IMG/VR virus record: IMGVR_UViG_3300018916_000001
Span: 87,200 to 151,199 of that record
Origin: a virus
Reading direction: 5' to 3' (one strand)
Length of the DNA: 64,000 bases
A program made the translations under genes and the position numbers. This document shows, piece by piece, positions 57,031-64,000 of the stretch (its first letter is position 1; each line of letters begins with the position of its first letter). The notes beneath the pieces were generated by a model. The model was given only the letters and a program-made list of their open reading frames with translations. It was not told the DNA's origin and did not search any database.

Positions 57031-57500
57031 AGATAAATCTCCACATCATAAGGTTTATCAGCAAAATTACGGACTAAAATCTCTACTACATCTTTTTTAT
57101 CTAAGTTCCCACATCCACAACCTAACATTGGAATAGCTAGTAGTGGAGTAGGATACCAATCTTCATTATATTTTTCTTCTAATATCTCAACTAATTTCTT
57201 TACTCCTTTTTCTATCCACTCCAATTTACTATCTTGTGCTACTACCTCCTTAGTACAGAAATTAATAATATCTCTACTACCTTTAATTGCTTCTTCTGGT
57301 TTAGCTATATAGAAAATCAAATCGCCACCTTTAGGAGTAGAGACTTTACAATACTCATGATAATACTTAAAGTTAATTGGAAATCTATTCTTAAAGTCTA
57401 GAGCAAGTCCTTTACCTGAAATTCCTTTAGTATTTACAGGATTGACTAAATATTGAGCAGTAGAATCAAATATGTCACAGTTGTTCTTGTAGATAATCAT
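57027..57500 (-). CDS. Macro-domain protein (DarG/Poa1-like ADP-ribose hydrolase family)
   Basis: 157 residues: YLVNPVNTKGISGKGLALDF (the NxVNxxGxxGKGLA ligand loop), FPINFKYYHEYCK, GDLIFYIAKPEE, and PLLAIPMLGCGCGNLDKKDV (second phosphate loop GCGxGxLD). This is the subclass seen in the DarG antitoxin, which removes ADP-ribose from DNA thymidines, and in Poa1-type phosphatases. As an orphan in a phage it could counter a host DarT toxin or other ADP-ribosylation defence. The length is the domain alone. Confidence 0.87.
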   Translation of the reverse strand: MIIYKNNCDIFDSTAQYLVNPVNTKGISGKGLALDFKNRFPINFKYYHEYCKVSTPKGGDLIFYIAKPEEAIKGSRDIINFCTKEVVAQDSKLEWIEKGVKKLVEILEEKYNEDWYPTPLLAIPMLGCGCGNLDKKDVVEILVRNFADKPYDVEIYL

Positions 57501-57753
57501 TTAAATCCTCTTTTAGTTTTTCAATACGTTTTGTAGTAGAAGCTAGCTTTCCATCTATACACCAGTCACAATGACATTTATAAATAAATCTAGTTACCTT
57601 ATTCTTGAAGAACTTATTAGATATTTCATAACTATCAGTAGACTTATAGAAAGTATTTTCTCTCCAATTTTTTCTATCTTTCTCTCTTCTCTTACCTGCT
57701 AGTAGTTTTCCATATACTATATTGGCTATCTTCTGTGGAATTACTTTCTTCAT
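57475..57753 (-). CDS. Hypothetical 92-residue basic protein, paralogue of the gene at 57692
   Basis: KKVIPQKIANIVYGKLLAGK, FYKSTDSYEISNKFFKNKVT, then RFIYKCHCDWCIDGK; compare the neighbour's KTIPESRINKISSTIKELKR, LYKPGTVALNNRLFKNHPSK, FISKTKKDWYIR. A clear tandem duplication with a shared FKN-FI-K-DW core. This copy has three Cys and one His. Basic; possibly nucleic acid-binding. Confidence 0.65.
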   Translation of the reverse strand: MKKVIPQKIANIVYGKLLAGKRREKDRKNWRENTFYKSTDSYEISNKFFKNKVTRFIYKCHCDWCIDGKLASTTKRIEKLKEDLNDYLQEQL

Positions 57754-58018
57754 AATACTCCTCGAATAATATGGCTATATCAGAACTTCTAATCTTCTCA
57801 ATAGTTCTTATATACCAATCTTTCTTAGTCTTGCTTATAAACTTACTAGGATGGTTTTTGAATAATCTATTATTTAAGGCAACTGTCCCTGGCTTATACA
57901 ACATATCCAGAGACAAATTCTTTCCTGTCTCATTTCCATTAAGAGGTCGTTTTCTCTTGAGTTCTTTAATAGTAGAAGATATTTTATTGATTCGACTTTC
58001 TGGTATAGTCTTTCTCAT
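57692..58018 (-). CDS. Hypothetical 108-residue basic protein, paralogue of the gene at 57475
   Basis: The upstream member of the pair, with the same IP...I and YKPG...N..FKN..sKFI.K..DWY pattern plus a more acidic C-terminal tail (IAILFEEYYEESNSTEDSQY). It has a good GGAGA site upstream and overlaps its duplicate by 62 bases. Confidence 0.65.
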   Translation of the reverse strand: MRKTIPESRINKISSTIKELKRKRPLNGNETGKNLSLDMLYKPGTVALNNRLFKNHPSKFISKTKKDWYIRTIEKIRSSDIAILFEEYYEESNSTEDSQYSIWKTTSR

Positions 58019-58064
58019 GATAATCTCCTTAAATTGAGTATAGTTGATAACTGAAAAATACTAC

Positions 58065-58430
58065 CTAGTCTTCAAAATCCTCTATTGGCTCGTCAAAATT
58101 TTCTGATATTGAAATAACCTCTCTATCACTACCAAATAAAGGTTTTCTACGTTTTTTACTTTCTTCTATCTTTTGTCTCATTAAGTCATTCCATAAGTCA
58201 CGTTCTTCATCCGATTCAAAACAATCCATATCGTCGTCTCCCCATTCTCTAACTTCTATTTTTCTACGCCATTCTAAGTTTTTTTCTAGAGATTTGAATT
58301 CTTCTAATATTTTTTCCAGTAAGTCGTCATAACTTCTAAGTAAGGATAGTTGATAAAAATAATCAGAAGCTTCAGTTACCTCTCGTTTAAGATTTTCTCT
58401 TTTCTCTTGAAATTCTTGATATTTAGTCAT
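58065..58430 (-). CDS. Hypothetical 121-residue charged helical protein
   Basis: A coiled-coil-like protein (KYQEFQEKRENLKREVTEAS, DLLEKILEEFKSLEKNLEWR) with acidic and basic clusters (WGDDDMDCFESDEERD, KKRRKPLFGSDRE). No family recognised. Confidence 0.6.
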   Translation of the reverse strand: MTKYQEFQEKRENLKREVTEASDYFYQLSLLRSYDDLLEKILEEFKSLEKNLEWRRKIEVREWGDDDMDCFESDEERDLWNDLMRQKIEESKKRRKPLFGSDREVISISENFDEPIEDFED

Positions 58431-58434
58431 TGTT

Positions 58435-58605
58435 TTAGTGGTTGTAAGGGTATAACTGACTTACTAATAGAAGTAATATACCTCCGGTTAGTATTTGAAC
58501 TAAACTATCAATAGAATAGTCATGGATGATAGCGTTTATAGTTCTATCACCCATACCAAAGATTATCGAAGCTACAATTATCCAGAAACATCGAAGCTTA
58601 TCCAT
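58435..58605 (-). CDS. 56-residue two-helix membrane protein
   Basis: MDKLRCFWIIVASIIFGMGD and LVQILTGGILLLLVSQLY are two hydrophobic segments with a short loop. The ATG overlaps the end of the upstream gene by 28 bases. A small membrane hairpin protein; role unknown. Confidence 0.6.
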   Translation of the reverse strand: MDKLRCFWIIVASIIFGMGDRTINAIIHDYSIDSLVQILTGGILLLLVSQLYPYNH

Positions 58606-58922
58606 TTCCAGAATTCCTTCAATTCTTGATTATGGTTGAGATGTAAACTATTTCCTCTGATTTGTTGAGATTCCACAATTGCTACGTATTCAATTACGTT
58701 CCCTCTGACACTTACTTGATACTTCCGTTCTCTGTTACGCCAATCTAACACAATACATTCGTCTTCTCTGTCAAAACTGATATGTGGGTCTTGCCAATAC
58801 TTAAATCGAGTAGAAACAGCAAATAAAGCATTTACTAAGCTATCTACTGTTCTAAGTGTTGTTGTATCACATTGAGGAAATCGTTGGTCTAGGTTTAATT
58901 TTCTTAGTTTGGTCATGAACAT
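58578..58922 (-). CDS. Hypothetical 114-residue protein
   Basis: LDQRFPQCDTTTLRTVDSLV, then YWQDPHISFDREDECIVLDW and RNRERKYQVSVRGNVIEYVA: a helix followed by a meander of strands. No known family. It overlaps the small membrane-protein gene. Confidence 0.6.
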   Translation of the reverse strand: MFMTKLRKLNLDQRFPQCDTTTLRTVDSLVNALFAVSTRFKYWQDPHISFDREDECIVLDWRNRERKYQVSVRGNVIEYVAIVESQQIRGNSLHLNHNQELKEFWKWISFDVSG

Positions 58923-58958
58923 GGTGTCTCCTTGGTTAATTGAATGTGTACTGAAAAC

Positions 58959-59279
58959 TTAAATATCAAAACCTTCTAATAGTATGGATCTATAAGGAAT
59001 AGCATCTTTAATAAGTCCTATTAATTCCTTCCTTAATTGTTCAATAGATTCTTGACTTTCATGACTAATAGGAAGATATAAAATCCAATATTGTCTATCT
59101 AGTTCATAAGATATATCTATAGTTGTACCTTCTAATGTCCACACATAATTCCAGAGAACTATATTTAAATTACTAACTTCCTCTTTAGATAGTTTTGAAG
59201 CATCTAGTGTTACTGTACTACACACGTTGTAGTCTCTATCAAGTTCTAGAGTAAGTGGTTCTCTTGTTTGCTCAATCAT
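58959..59279 (-). CDS. Hypothetical 106-residue protein coupled to the resolvase
   Basis: Strand-rich first half (LTLELDRDYNVCSTVTLDAS) and a helix near the C terminus (SQESIEQLRKELIGLIKDAI). The ATG overlaps the RuvC-like gene stop by 4 bases (ATGA). No family recognised. Confidence 0.6.
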   Translation of the reverse strand: MIEQTREPLTLELDRDYNVCSTVTLDASKLSKEEVSNLNIVLWNYVWTLEGTTIDISYELDRQYWILYLPISHESQESIEQLRKELIGLIKDAIPYRSILLEGFDI

Positions 59280-59734
59280 AGTTTTCTATCAACTAAGTAA
59301 AGTGCTATTGCATCTATAGTATCTAACTCTTTTTTAGGAATCTTAGATACATCTATACTCTTACTGACCCAAAATCTTACATCGTCCTTACTAGCATTTC
59401 CTTTACCAGTAAGCTTGAACTTCATAGACTTAGGTGAAATCGTTCTATAAGTAATAGAGTTTAAATAGCAAAGTTCTTCTGCTATTCCTACTACTTTAGA
59501 AAGATTAGATCCATTAAATCCAGCTAATACTGGTAACTCAATTAGACAATCGTTTATCTCATATTCAGTTACAAGATTAGATAAAAAAGTCCTAATAGAA
59601 TGCAATCTCTCCCCATTACATTCTTTAGGAGTAGTGATGAATGTTCCGTATTTAAGGAGAGTAGAGTTTTGAGATATAGCCCATCCTAATTTGGAAAGAC
59701 CAATATCCAAGTAGATCGTCGAGGTATTGACCAT
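59276..59734 (-). CDS. RuvC-like Holliday junction resolvase
   Basis: 152 residues of the RNase H-fold RuvC family: TIYLDIGLSKLGWAISQNST (first catalytic Asp), DCLIELPVLAGFNGSNLSKV (catalytic Glu), KFKLTGKGNASKDDVRFWVS and ELDTIDAIALYLVDRK (D-x2-D-A-x-A-L motif). It resolves branched DNA before packaging. The length is typical for phage and poxvirus-type members. Confidence 0.87.
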   Translation of the reverse strand: MVNTSTIYLDIGLSKLGWAISQNSTLLKYGTFITTPKECNGERLHSIRTFLSNLVTEYEINDCLIELPVLAGFNGSNLSKVVGIAEELCYLNSITYRTISPKSMKFKLTGKGNASKDDVRFWVSKSIDVSKIPKKELDTIDAIALYLVDRKL

Positions 59735-59781
59735 GTTACAATTTTTTTTATTTCATCATAACATGATCAATTTCTAATCCT

Positions 59782-60366
59782 CTACACTTTCTTTAATACC
59801 TCTAGAGCTTCTTTTGCAGATGTTTTTAGCTGAGCTTCATCAATATCAAACTCAGGATCGAATAAATCAGAATCGCCACAATAAGCATCTACATTACCAA
59901 ACAACTTGTCTAAAATTTGGAACTCTCTTTCTGAGTCGAAACTCTTATCACTCTTAAATAATTGTAGAAATTGTTGTTCAAATTCACTTGTAGTAATACG
60001 ATCAGCAAGAAAGTCTTCTAGTAAATTAATATACTTAGTCATATCTGTTTTTCCTCTCTTTACTACTATTAAACCTTGAAAGATGCACTCTAATTTCTCA
60101 TTAATATAGTCAACCATATAATCTGGAATGACCATTTGATTCCTTCCAGTATGAATGTTCTCTTCCCTGAAATCAATACCTCTTAGCTTATAGTTCTCCT
60201 CACAGATTTTAATGTACTCATTGATAATCCCAGTAAATTCAAGAAATGGATGACATTGAGTATTAGCAGCTAATCTGTAGAATGTATTACTAGCTTCTTT
60301 CATTAGCTCAATAGATTGTTCAGGAGTTAAAGTTAGATTAATTGAGTTCTCTTTTTTATTTAGCAT
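59782..60366 (-). CDS. Hypothetical 194-residue acidic helical protein
   Basis: An acidic protein with helical segments (TPEQSIELMKEASNTFYRLA, HPFLEFTGIINEYIKICEEN). No recognised motif. It is tightly followed and preceded by minus-strand genes. Confidence 0.6.
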   Translation of the reverse strand: MLNKKENSINLTLTPEQSIELMKEASNTFYRLAANTQCHPFLEFTGIINEYIKICEENYKLRGIDFREENIHTGRNQMVIPDYMVDYINEKLECIFQGLIVVKRGKTDMTKYINLLEDFLADRITTSEFEQQFLQLFKSDKSFDSEREFQILDKLFGNVDAYCGDSDLFDPEFDIDEAQLKTSAKEALEVLKKV

Positions 60367-60368
60367 TA

Positions 60369-60884
60369 TTATTCTCCTCTACTTTTATTACCAAAATAAG
60401 CGACTTCTTCATCATAATTATGAAAACGTGGCTCACTAATACCTTCAGAAAGTATCTTATATCTGATTCCCTTAACCTCTGACACAGTAATAACACCTTT
60501 AGAATAAGGAAGAATTACTATATCTCCTACTTCTAATTCATCTATTCTTTTTGTTTTCTGCTCTTTCTTTTTAGAAAGTTCTAGTAAATTCTCACAAAGA
60601 GTAAGTAAATCATAGACTTGGTCAGTACCAAAAAACACTGCGGGTTCCTTCTCTAGTAGAGTTTTTAAGCGATTTAACTCTTTCTCTGGGTCTGATGTGG
60701 GAACTTTATTGCTCATAATTTCGTCTACAAACTTCTGAAAATCTTCTAGTGTTTCATCCCAAGTAATTAATTCACCTCTAGAAAAGCTTAACTCCTCACA
60801 TTCAGCTTTGACTAAAACCCCTCCTCTTTCTTCTGGAATTAAGACAAAACTTCTATATTCAACGGGTCGAAGATTATTTACCAT
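60369..60884 (-). CDS. 171-residue protein with HicB-like N terminus
   Basis: Residues 5-60 show VEYRSFVLIPEERGGVLVKA, ECEELSFSRGELITW and helix TLEDFQKFVDEIM, the family strand-strand-helix unit with the ECEEL variant of the xCxELG motif. A coiled linker and a C-terminal small beta domain follow (RIDELEVGDIVILPYSKGVI), resembling an SH3-like barrel. Function unknown. Confidence 0.65.
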   Translation of the reverse strand: MVNNLRPVEYRSFVLIPEERGGVLVKAECEELSFSRGELITWDETLEDFQKFVDEIMSNKVPTSDPEKELNRLKTLLEKEPAVFFGTDQVYDLLTLCENLLELSKKKEQKTKRIDELEVGDIVILPYSKGVITVSEVKGIRYKILSEGISEPRFHNYDEEVAYFGNKSRGE

Positions 60885-60939
60885 TGACTTTCTCCTTATG
60901 TTTACAATACATCAATAGTCTCTAGCTTATTGCTACTAA

Positions 60940-62079
60940 CTATTTCTTGCTATCATATTCCATGTTCATAATCTTGCAACTTAATTTGTTATTATTTTTA
61001 GTCCTAACTACAATACCTTCTATTATCCAATTCTCAGTTTGTTTATAATTTTCAAATATCTCATTAGCTTTTGATATTAGTTCGTCGTAATTAGACGCGC
61101 TGATAGGTATTGGAGCTAGATAACTAATATCCATTTCCTCACAAATTTTCTTTACGTCATCTGGTAACAATCGAACTGCTCTACCAGTGTCTAAGTCGTC
61201 AATACCAAATATTTTAATAGACGGACGCATATGAGAATGTGGATTTAATTTGTTACCTGAACCTTTAGTAACTTCTAATCCATACATCTCACCTCTAAAA
61301 GCTAATTGTCTATTATTTTCTCTACAGAATTTCATTCCACGATCATATAAGCCAGTTGAGTGAGATAACCTAACCCATCTATCATCATTGTTTGGGTCGT
61401 CTACATCTTTCTTCTCTAAAACTCTACTGCAAATACCAGTAACTAATTCTCCTTCACTCTTCCTAAAATATTGAGTAAAAGAAGATCCATCTATTTTTAA
61501 AGTATAAACTAATTCTTCTCCAGCTTCTAATAAACGATTAATGTAAGATTTTATGTTAGCTGCGTTTTCCTCATCTGTTTTATATAGGAAACCAGGAAGA
61601 TTACCTTTAACTCTTCCGTTACCAAATCGTTCAGGTTCTTCATATTTCGTAATACTTAAGAATTCGGCTTTATCTTCTATATCATCTGGAATATTGGCTT
61701 CTTCAAAAGGTAATAAAATTCCGTTTGAATAGATGATGTCACAGCTATCCTCTCTAGTAAAATTAAATTTAATTGCTTTAATTCGGTTATTCTTTCCTAA
61801 CTTAGATTTCTTAGGATCACCATTTGGGGCAATGAAACTAGAGAATAATTTAGTATCCGGAACACAATAATCAGGTTGAATGTAAACTGCTTTATCTCCT
61901 ATTTGATATAAATCTTTCTGAGATACGATATTAAACCCACATTCATCGGTATAATTATTCTCTTCAGGGTTAAAGAAAGAGAAATTAATAAGCTCAATGT
62001 TAGTAGCGGGTTCTCCTGTACCTTTCTTGAATAATGGAGTTTTTGTAGTGATATTAACGATTTCTACTGGATTAATCAT
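60940..62079 (-). CDS. RNA ligase, Rnl5/DraRnl-like, with N-terminal OB-like domain
   Basis: 379 residues of the covalent nucleotidyltransferase superfamily: motif I LVYTLKIDGSSFTQ (Lys195 accepts AMP), GICSRVLE, motif IIIa AFRGEMYGLEV (261-270), motif IV IIEGIVVRT (352-360) and motif V KLSCKIMN (366-371). The N-terminal 120 residues are beta-rich (GDKAVYIQPDYCVPDT), as in the Deinococcus-type Rnl5 ligases that carry an N-terminal OB domain. It seals RNA nicks or breaks. Together with the Thg1-like protein it suggests tRNA or RNA repair against host anticodon nucleases; that link is inference. Confidence 0.88.
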   Translation of the reverse strand: MINPVEIVNITTKTPLFKKGTGEPATNIELINFSFFNPEENNYTDECGFNIVSQKDLYQIGDKAVYIQPDYCVPDTKLFSSFIAPNGDPKKSKLGKNNRIKAIKFNFTREDSCDIIYSNGILLPFEEANIPDDIEDKAEFLSITKYEEPERFGNGRVKGNLPGFLYKTDEENAANIKSYINRLLEAGEELVYTLKIDGSSFTQYFRKSEGELVTGICSRVLEKKDVDDPNNDDRWVRLSHSTGLYDRGMKFCRENNRQLAFRGEMYGLEVTKGSGNKLNPHSHMRPSIKIFGIDDLDTGRAVRLLPDDVKKICEEMDISYLAPIPISASNYDELISKANEIFENYKQTENWIIEGIVVRTKNNNKLSCKIMNMEYDSKK

Positions 62080-62099
62080 AGTTCTTAGTCTCCGTTAAA

Positions 62100-62405
62100 T
62101 TAAACTAAATAAGCTTTTACAGAGTTAATTAATTGTTCGCAACTTAATGATTGAAGTAGAGTATTAGCAGCTTGTACTCCTCTTTCTCCTGCATATTCCA
62201 ATTTCCTTGCACTATAATACGGATTTTCTTTCTTTAGCATAGAGATTGTATTAGCTGGTCTTTGTAGGAAGATATCTCTACTCTCATCTTCAAAAGCTCC
62301 TATATAAACTCCTTCATCATTATAAATAGAGATAGAAGTTATATATTCATTAGTCTCTACTACAAAAGAGTAAGCAATATCATCTACTACTATACTTCTT
62401 CTCAT
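62100..62405 (-). CDS. 101-residue protein, distant HicB-like pattern
   Basis: VVDDIAYSFVVETNEYITSI, then IYNDEGVYIGAF, then a helical half with SARKLEYAGERGVQAANTLL. The first 50 residues loosely match the strand-strand pattern of the small family; the C-terminal half does not. Coupled by a 4-base overlap to the zinc-finger gene upstream. Confidence 0.6.
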   Translation of the reverse strand: MRRSIVVDDIAYSFVVETNEYITSISIYNDEGVYIGAFEDESRDIFLQRPANTISMLKKENPYYSARKLEYAGERGVQAANTLLQSLSCEQLINSVKAYLV

Positions 62406-62587
62406 ACAGGATAACTCCTATTTAATATATCTCTTAGATTTTCTATCTTCTGAATTATCTTTGGAGTAAAATGAATCTTCTTACACTTCTCACATACAAA
62501 ACCAGAAATCTTAAAGTTTCTACTAGATATCTTCTTTAATACTGATTTTTGTAGTAATGTACCTCCACAAGTAGAACATAAGCTCAT
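62402..62587 (-). CDS. YgiT/MqsA-type zinc-finger protein
   Basis: 61 residues with LCSTCGGTLLQKSVLKKISS and GFVCEKCKKIHFTPKIIQKI: two CxxC pairs about 30 residues apart, as in the zinc-binding half of MqsA/YgiT antitoxins. The HTH half is absent. No MqsR-like toxin adjoins it. It is coupled to neighbours at both ends (ATGA overlaps). The antitoxin comparison is by motif spacing only. Confidence 0.65.
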   Translation of the reverse strand: MSLCSTCGGTLLQKSVLKKISSRNFKISGFVCEKCKKIHFTPKIIQKIENLRDILNRSYPV

Positions 62588-62880
62588 ATCGTAATTTTTT
62601 TAAAAGTATTCTCAATCTTCTCTATATTATTTAAGACAGTGTATAGAAACGAACTATTTAAAGCTTCTTCTCCACCACAACTATCAATCGCAAACTCCCA
62701 TGCTAGATGGACTATCTCTAAGTGAAATCCTCTAGATAATAAATCATCATAAAAAAGAGTCTTAACTTGTGCTACTAACTTTACTTTCTCGGCTAATGGA
62801 GTAGGTTCTTCTATCTCTTTATCATAAATTCCCCACTCAATTAGTTCTCTTACTTCATTTAACTTACTCATTATCTTCAT
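62584..62880 (-). CDS. Hypothetical 98-residue helical protein
   Basis: A helical protein (SKLNEVRELIEWGIYDKEIE, EKVKLVAQVKTLFYDDLLSR) with no recognised domain. It overlaps the zinc-finger gene by 4 bases. Confidence 0.6.
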   Translation of the reverse strand: MKIMSKLNEVRELIEWGIYDKEIEEPTPLAEKVKLVAQVKTLFYDDLLSRGFHLEIVHLAWEFAIDSCGGEEALNSSFLYTVLNNIEKIENTFKKITI

Positions 62881-62916
62881 CTCTATAATTAAGAATGTCT
62901 TTTAAACTGTACGCTC

Positions 62917-63816
62917 TTATTCCTCTTCAACATCTCCTATAAGAAAGTTATCCACTAAAGAAACAGTATTAGCTATATTATCTACCCACTTTTCATGTAT
63001 TTCTTCTCCTATATCTTCAACTTCATAAATATCTTCTAGATTTTCTTCTTCACTTAGTATTTCTCTTGAAGATACTACTTCTATTAACTTTGAGTTTATT
63101 AAAGAGATTTCTACAGGAAGTTCTATATACCAGATATTTAATCTCCCACCATATACACTCTTAAAATCACCTTTATCACTAGAAATTGTTGAATATACAA
63201 GAGGTAGTTCTATCTCCGTATCATCAAAAGAATCTAAATTTACTGATATAGGAAACTTATTATCTTGTAAACTTCCATATATAAAGAAATCTTCTAAATA
63301 ATCTATTACTTGCTTATCTAATGTCTCAACTTCTCTTAGAGGTAATTCTAATATATATAGCTTACCTATCTCAGCTTCTCTTTTCTCTCCTCTTTTTAAC
63401 TTAACTTTTGGTTTCTCTTTATCTTTTACAATAGTGTCTTCAAAATGTATGAAAATTTTATCTTCTTGTATAGTTAATCTAATAGAAGCTTTTTTCGAGC
63501 AGAGAACTCTTAGATAAACAATAAATGATAGAGGTAATTCTTTCAGTAAGTTTTCACTCTGATAATCCATCTCTAAAGTAAGACGTAATAGAGAAGAATC
63601 TAATATATAGTAAATTGTACATAAACTATCTTTAGCCTCTATTAATACTGATTTAAGAGTTTTTTGTATTCCAATATCTTCTAAAATAAAGAAATCTTTG
63701 TAATCTTTAGGGTTAGATATAGTGAGAGAATTATCTTCATCTAGTTTTTGATACTCGTAAACCAATCCACCTAACGTTTCTCTCTTCTTTTCTATTTGTT
63801 CTAATACACTTGCCAT
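62917..63816 (-). CDS. Hypothetical 299-residue beta-rich protein
   Basis: An acidic protein dominated by alternating strands (DSLCTIYYILDSSLLRLTLE, ASIRLTIQEDKIFIHFED) with a Lys/Glu linker near the centre (KDKEKPKVKLKRGEKREAEI) and an acidic C terminus. The two halves may be repeats of one beta domain. No family recognised. Confidence 0.6.
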   Translation of the reverse strand: MASVLEQIEKKRETLGGLVYEYQKLDEDNSLTISNPKDYKDFFILEDIGIQKTLKSVLIEAKDSLCTIYYILDSSLLRLTLEMDYQSENLLKELPLSFIVYLRVLCSKKASIRLTIQEDKIFIHFEDTIVKDKEKPKVKLKRGEKREAEIGKLYILELPLREVETLDKQVIDYLEDFFIYGSLQDNKFPISVNLDSFDDTEIELPLVYSTISSDKGDFKSVYGGRLNIWYIELPVEISLINSKLIEVVSSREILSEEENLEDIYEVEDIGEEIHEKWVDNIANTVSLVDNFLIGDVEEE

Positions 63817-63819
63817 AAA

Positions 63820-64000
63820 TTAAAGTATAAGTTGTTTTCCAATATTTCCTAAATTACGTTCTAATTCACTTAACTCTTTTGTAGATATCTTACTTAGAAT
63901 TAAGTTCTGATATTTGGGAGAAAGGTTTTTATATACTGTAGAATTAGCAACTACAGTTAGTAAGTTAAATGAATAACTAACATATTTATAATTCTTTGGA
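63820..64000 (-). CDS. Partial ORF at the right edge
   Basis: The C-terminal 59 codons of a gene entering from beyond the window (YKYVSYSFNLLTVVANSTVY, LSPKYQNLILSKISTKELSE) ending in TAA at 63820. Too short to assign. Confidence 0.55.
   Translation of the reverse strand, partial: PKNYKYVSYSFNLLTVVANSTVYKNLSPKYQNLILSKISTKELSELERNLGNIGKQLIL

Noticed and set aside
1-64000. Genetic code change (TGA or TAG reassigned)
   Set aside because: TGA is used as a stop in several ATGA overlaps (for example at 28789 and 57027) and TAG ends other genes, so the in-frame stops are local events.
1-64000. CRISPR array
   Set aside because: No set of regularly spaced direct repeats is visible; the repeats found are protein-level or single hairpins.
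1-64000. Integrase, transposase or photosynthesis genes
   Set aside because: None recognised, so neither a temperate lifestyle nor a cyanobacterial host can be proven from this window.

Overview
This window is part of a large, AT-rich tailed double-stranded DNA phage genome. It carries tail-fibre genes, a portal protein, a complete phage replication and recombination set, nucleotide-synthesis genes, tRNA genes and dozens of tiny genes packed end to end with ATGA or TAATG overlaps. Terminase, capsid, tape-measure and lysis genes are not recognisable here, so the genome extends beyond both ends. The host cannot be read directly. The monomeric vitamin-B12-dependent (class II) ribonucleotide reductase and the weak, variable ribosome-binding sites are compatible with a cyanobacterial host, but this is inference.

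Layout. 1-2.1 kb (minus): unknown, possibly virion-associated genes, including a gene pair joined by a candidate -1 frameshift. 2.1-11.4 kb (plus): tail-fibre and adhesin module, interrupted by one minus-strand HigA-like gene. 11.4-11.6 kb: tRNA-Gly and tRNA-Trp. 11.6-15.1 kb (minus): a ferritin-like protein, a sulfotransferase-glycosyltransferase fusion and an antitoxin-like HTH protein. 15.1-16.4 kb (plus): an isolated portal gene. From 16.4 kb to the end nearly everything is on the minus strand.

Minus-strand block. 16.4-31 kb holds a release-factor-like protein whose GGQ reads KDQ, a tRNA-like gene, an HD hydrolase, DUF4326, an adenine methyltransferase, a SLOG protein, DHFR, ThyA, a CYTH protein, a DUF2135 protein, three tandem tiny membrane proteins and a Thg1-like 3'-5' polymerase. 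31-36 kb is a patch of tiny genes with a Vsr-like homing endonuclease. 36.3-40 kb is a class II ribonucleotide reductase interrupted at its active-site cysteine by a mini-intein and, six bases further on, by a group I intron carrying a GIY-YIG endonuclease. 41-54 kb is the replication and recombination core: family A DNA polymerase, DUF1071 annealing protein, RecA-fold helicase, Toprim primase, PD-(D/E)XK exonuclease and an SSB-like protein. 54-64 kb holds more small genes, a SUKH-fold protein, a macro-domain protein, a RuvC-like resolvase and an Rnl5-like RNA ligase.

Three themes stand out. First, mobile elements are concentrated in the reductase active-site codons. Second, there is a translation and RNA-repair set: Thg1-like protein, RNA ligase, irregular tRNAs, release-factor-like protein and a CysRS-like segment. 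Third, antitoxin- or immunity-like folds without obvious partners recur, including about fifteen small proteins sharing a HicB-like strand-strand-helix pattern. Several small genes carry in-frame stops or -1 frame breaks, two at A-runs; these are either recoding, decay or homopolymer sequencing errors.
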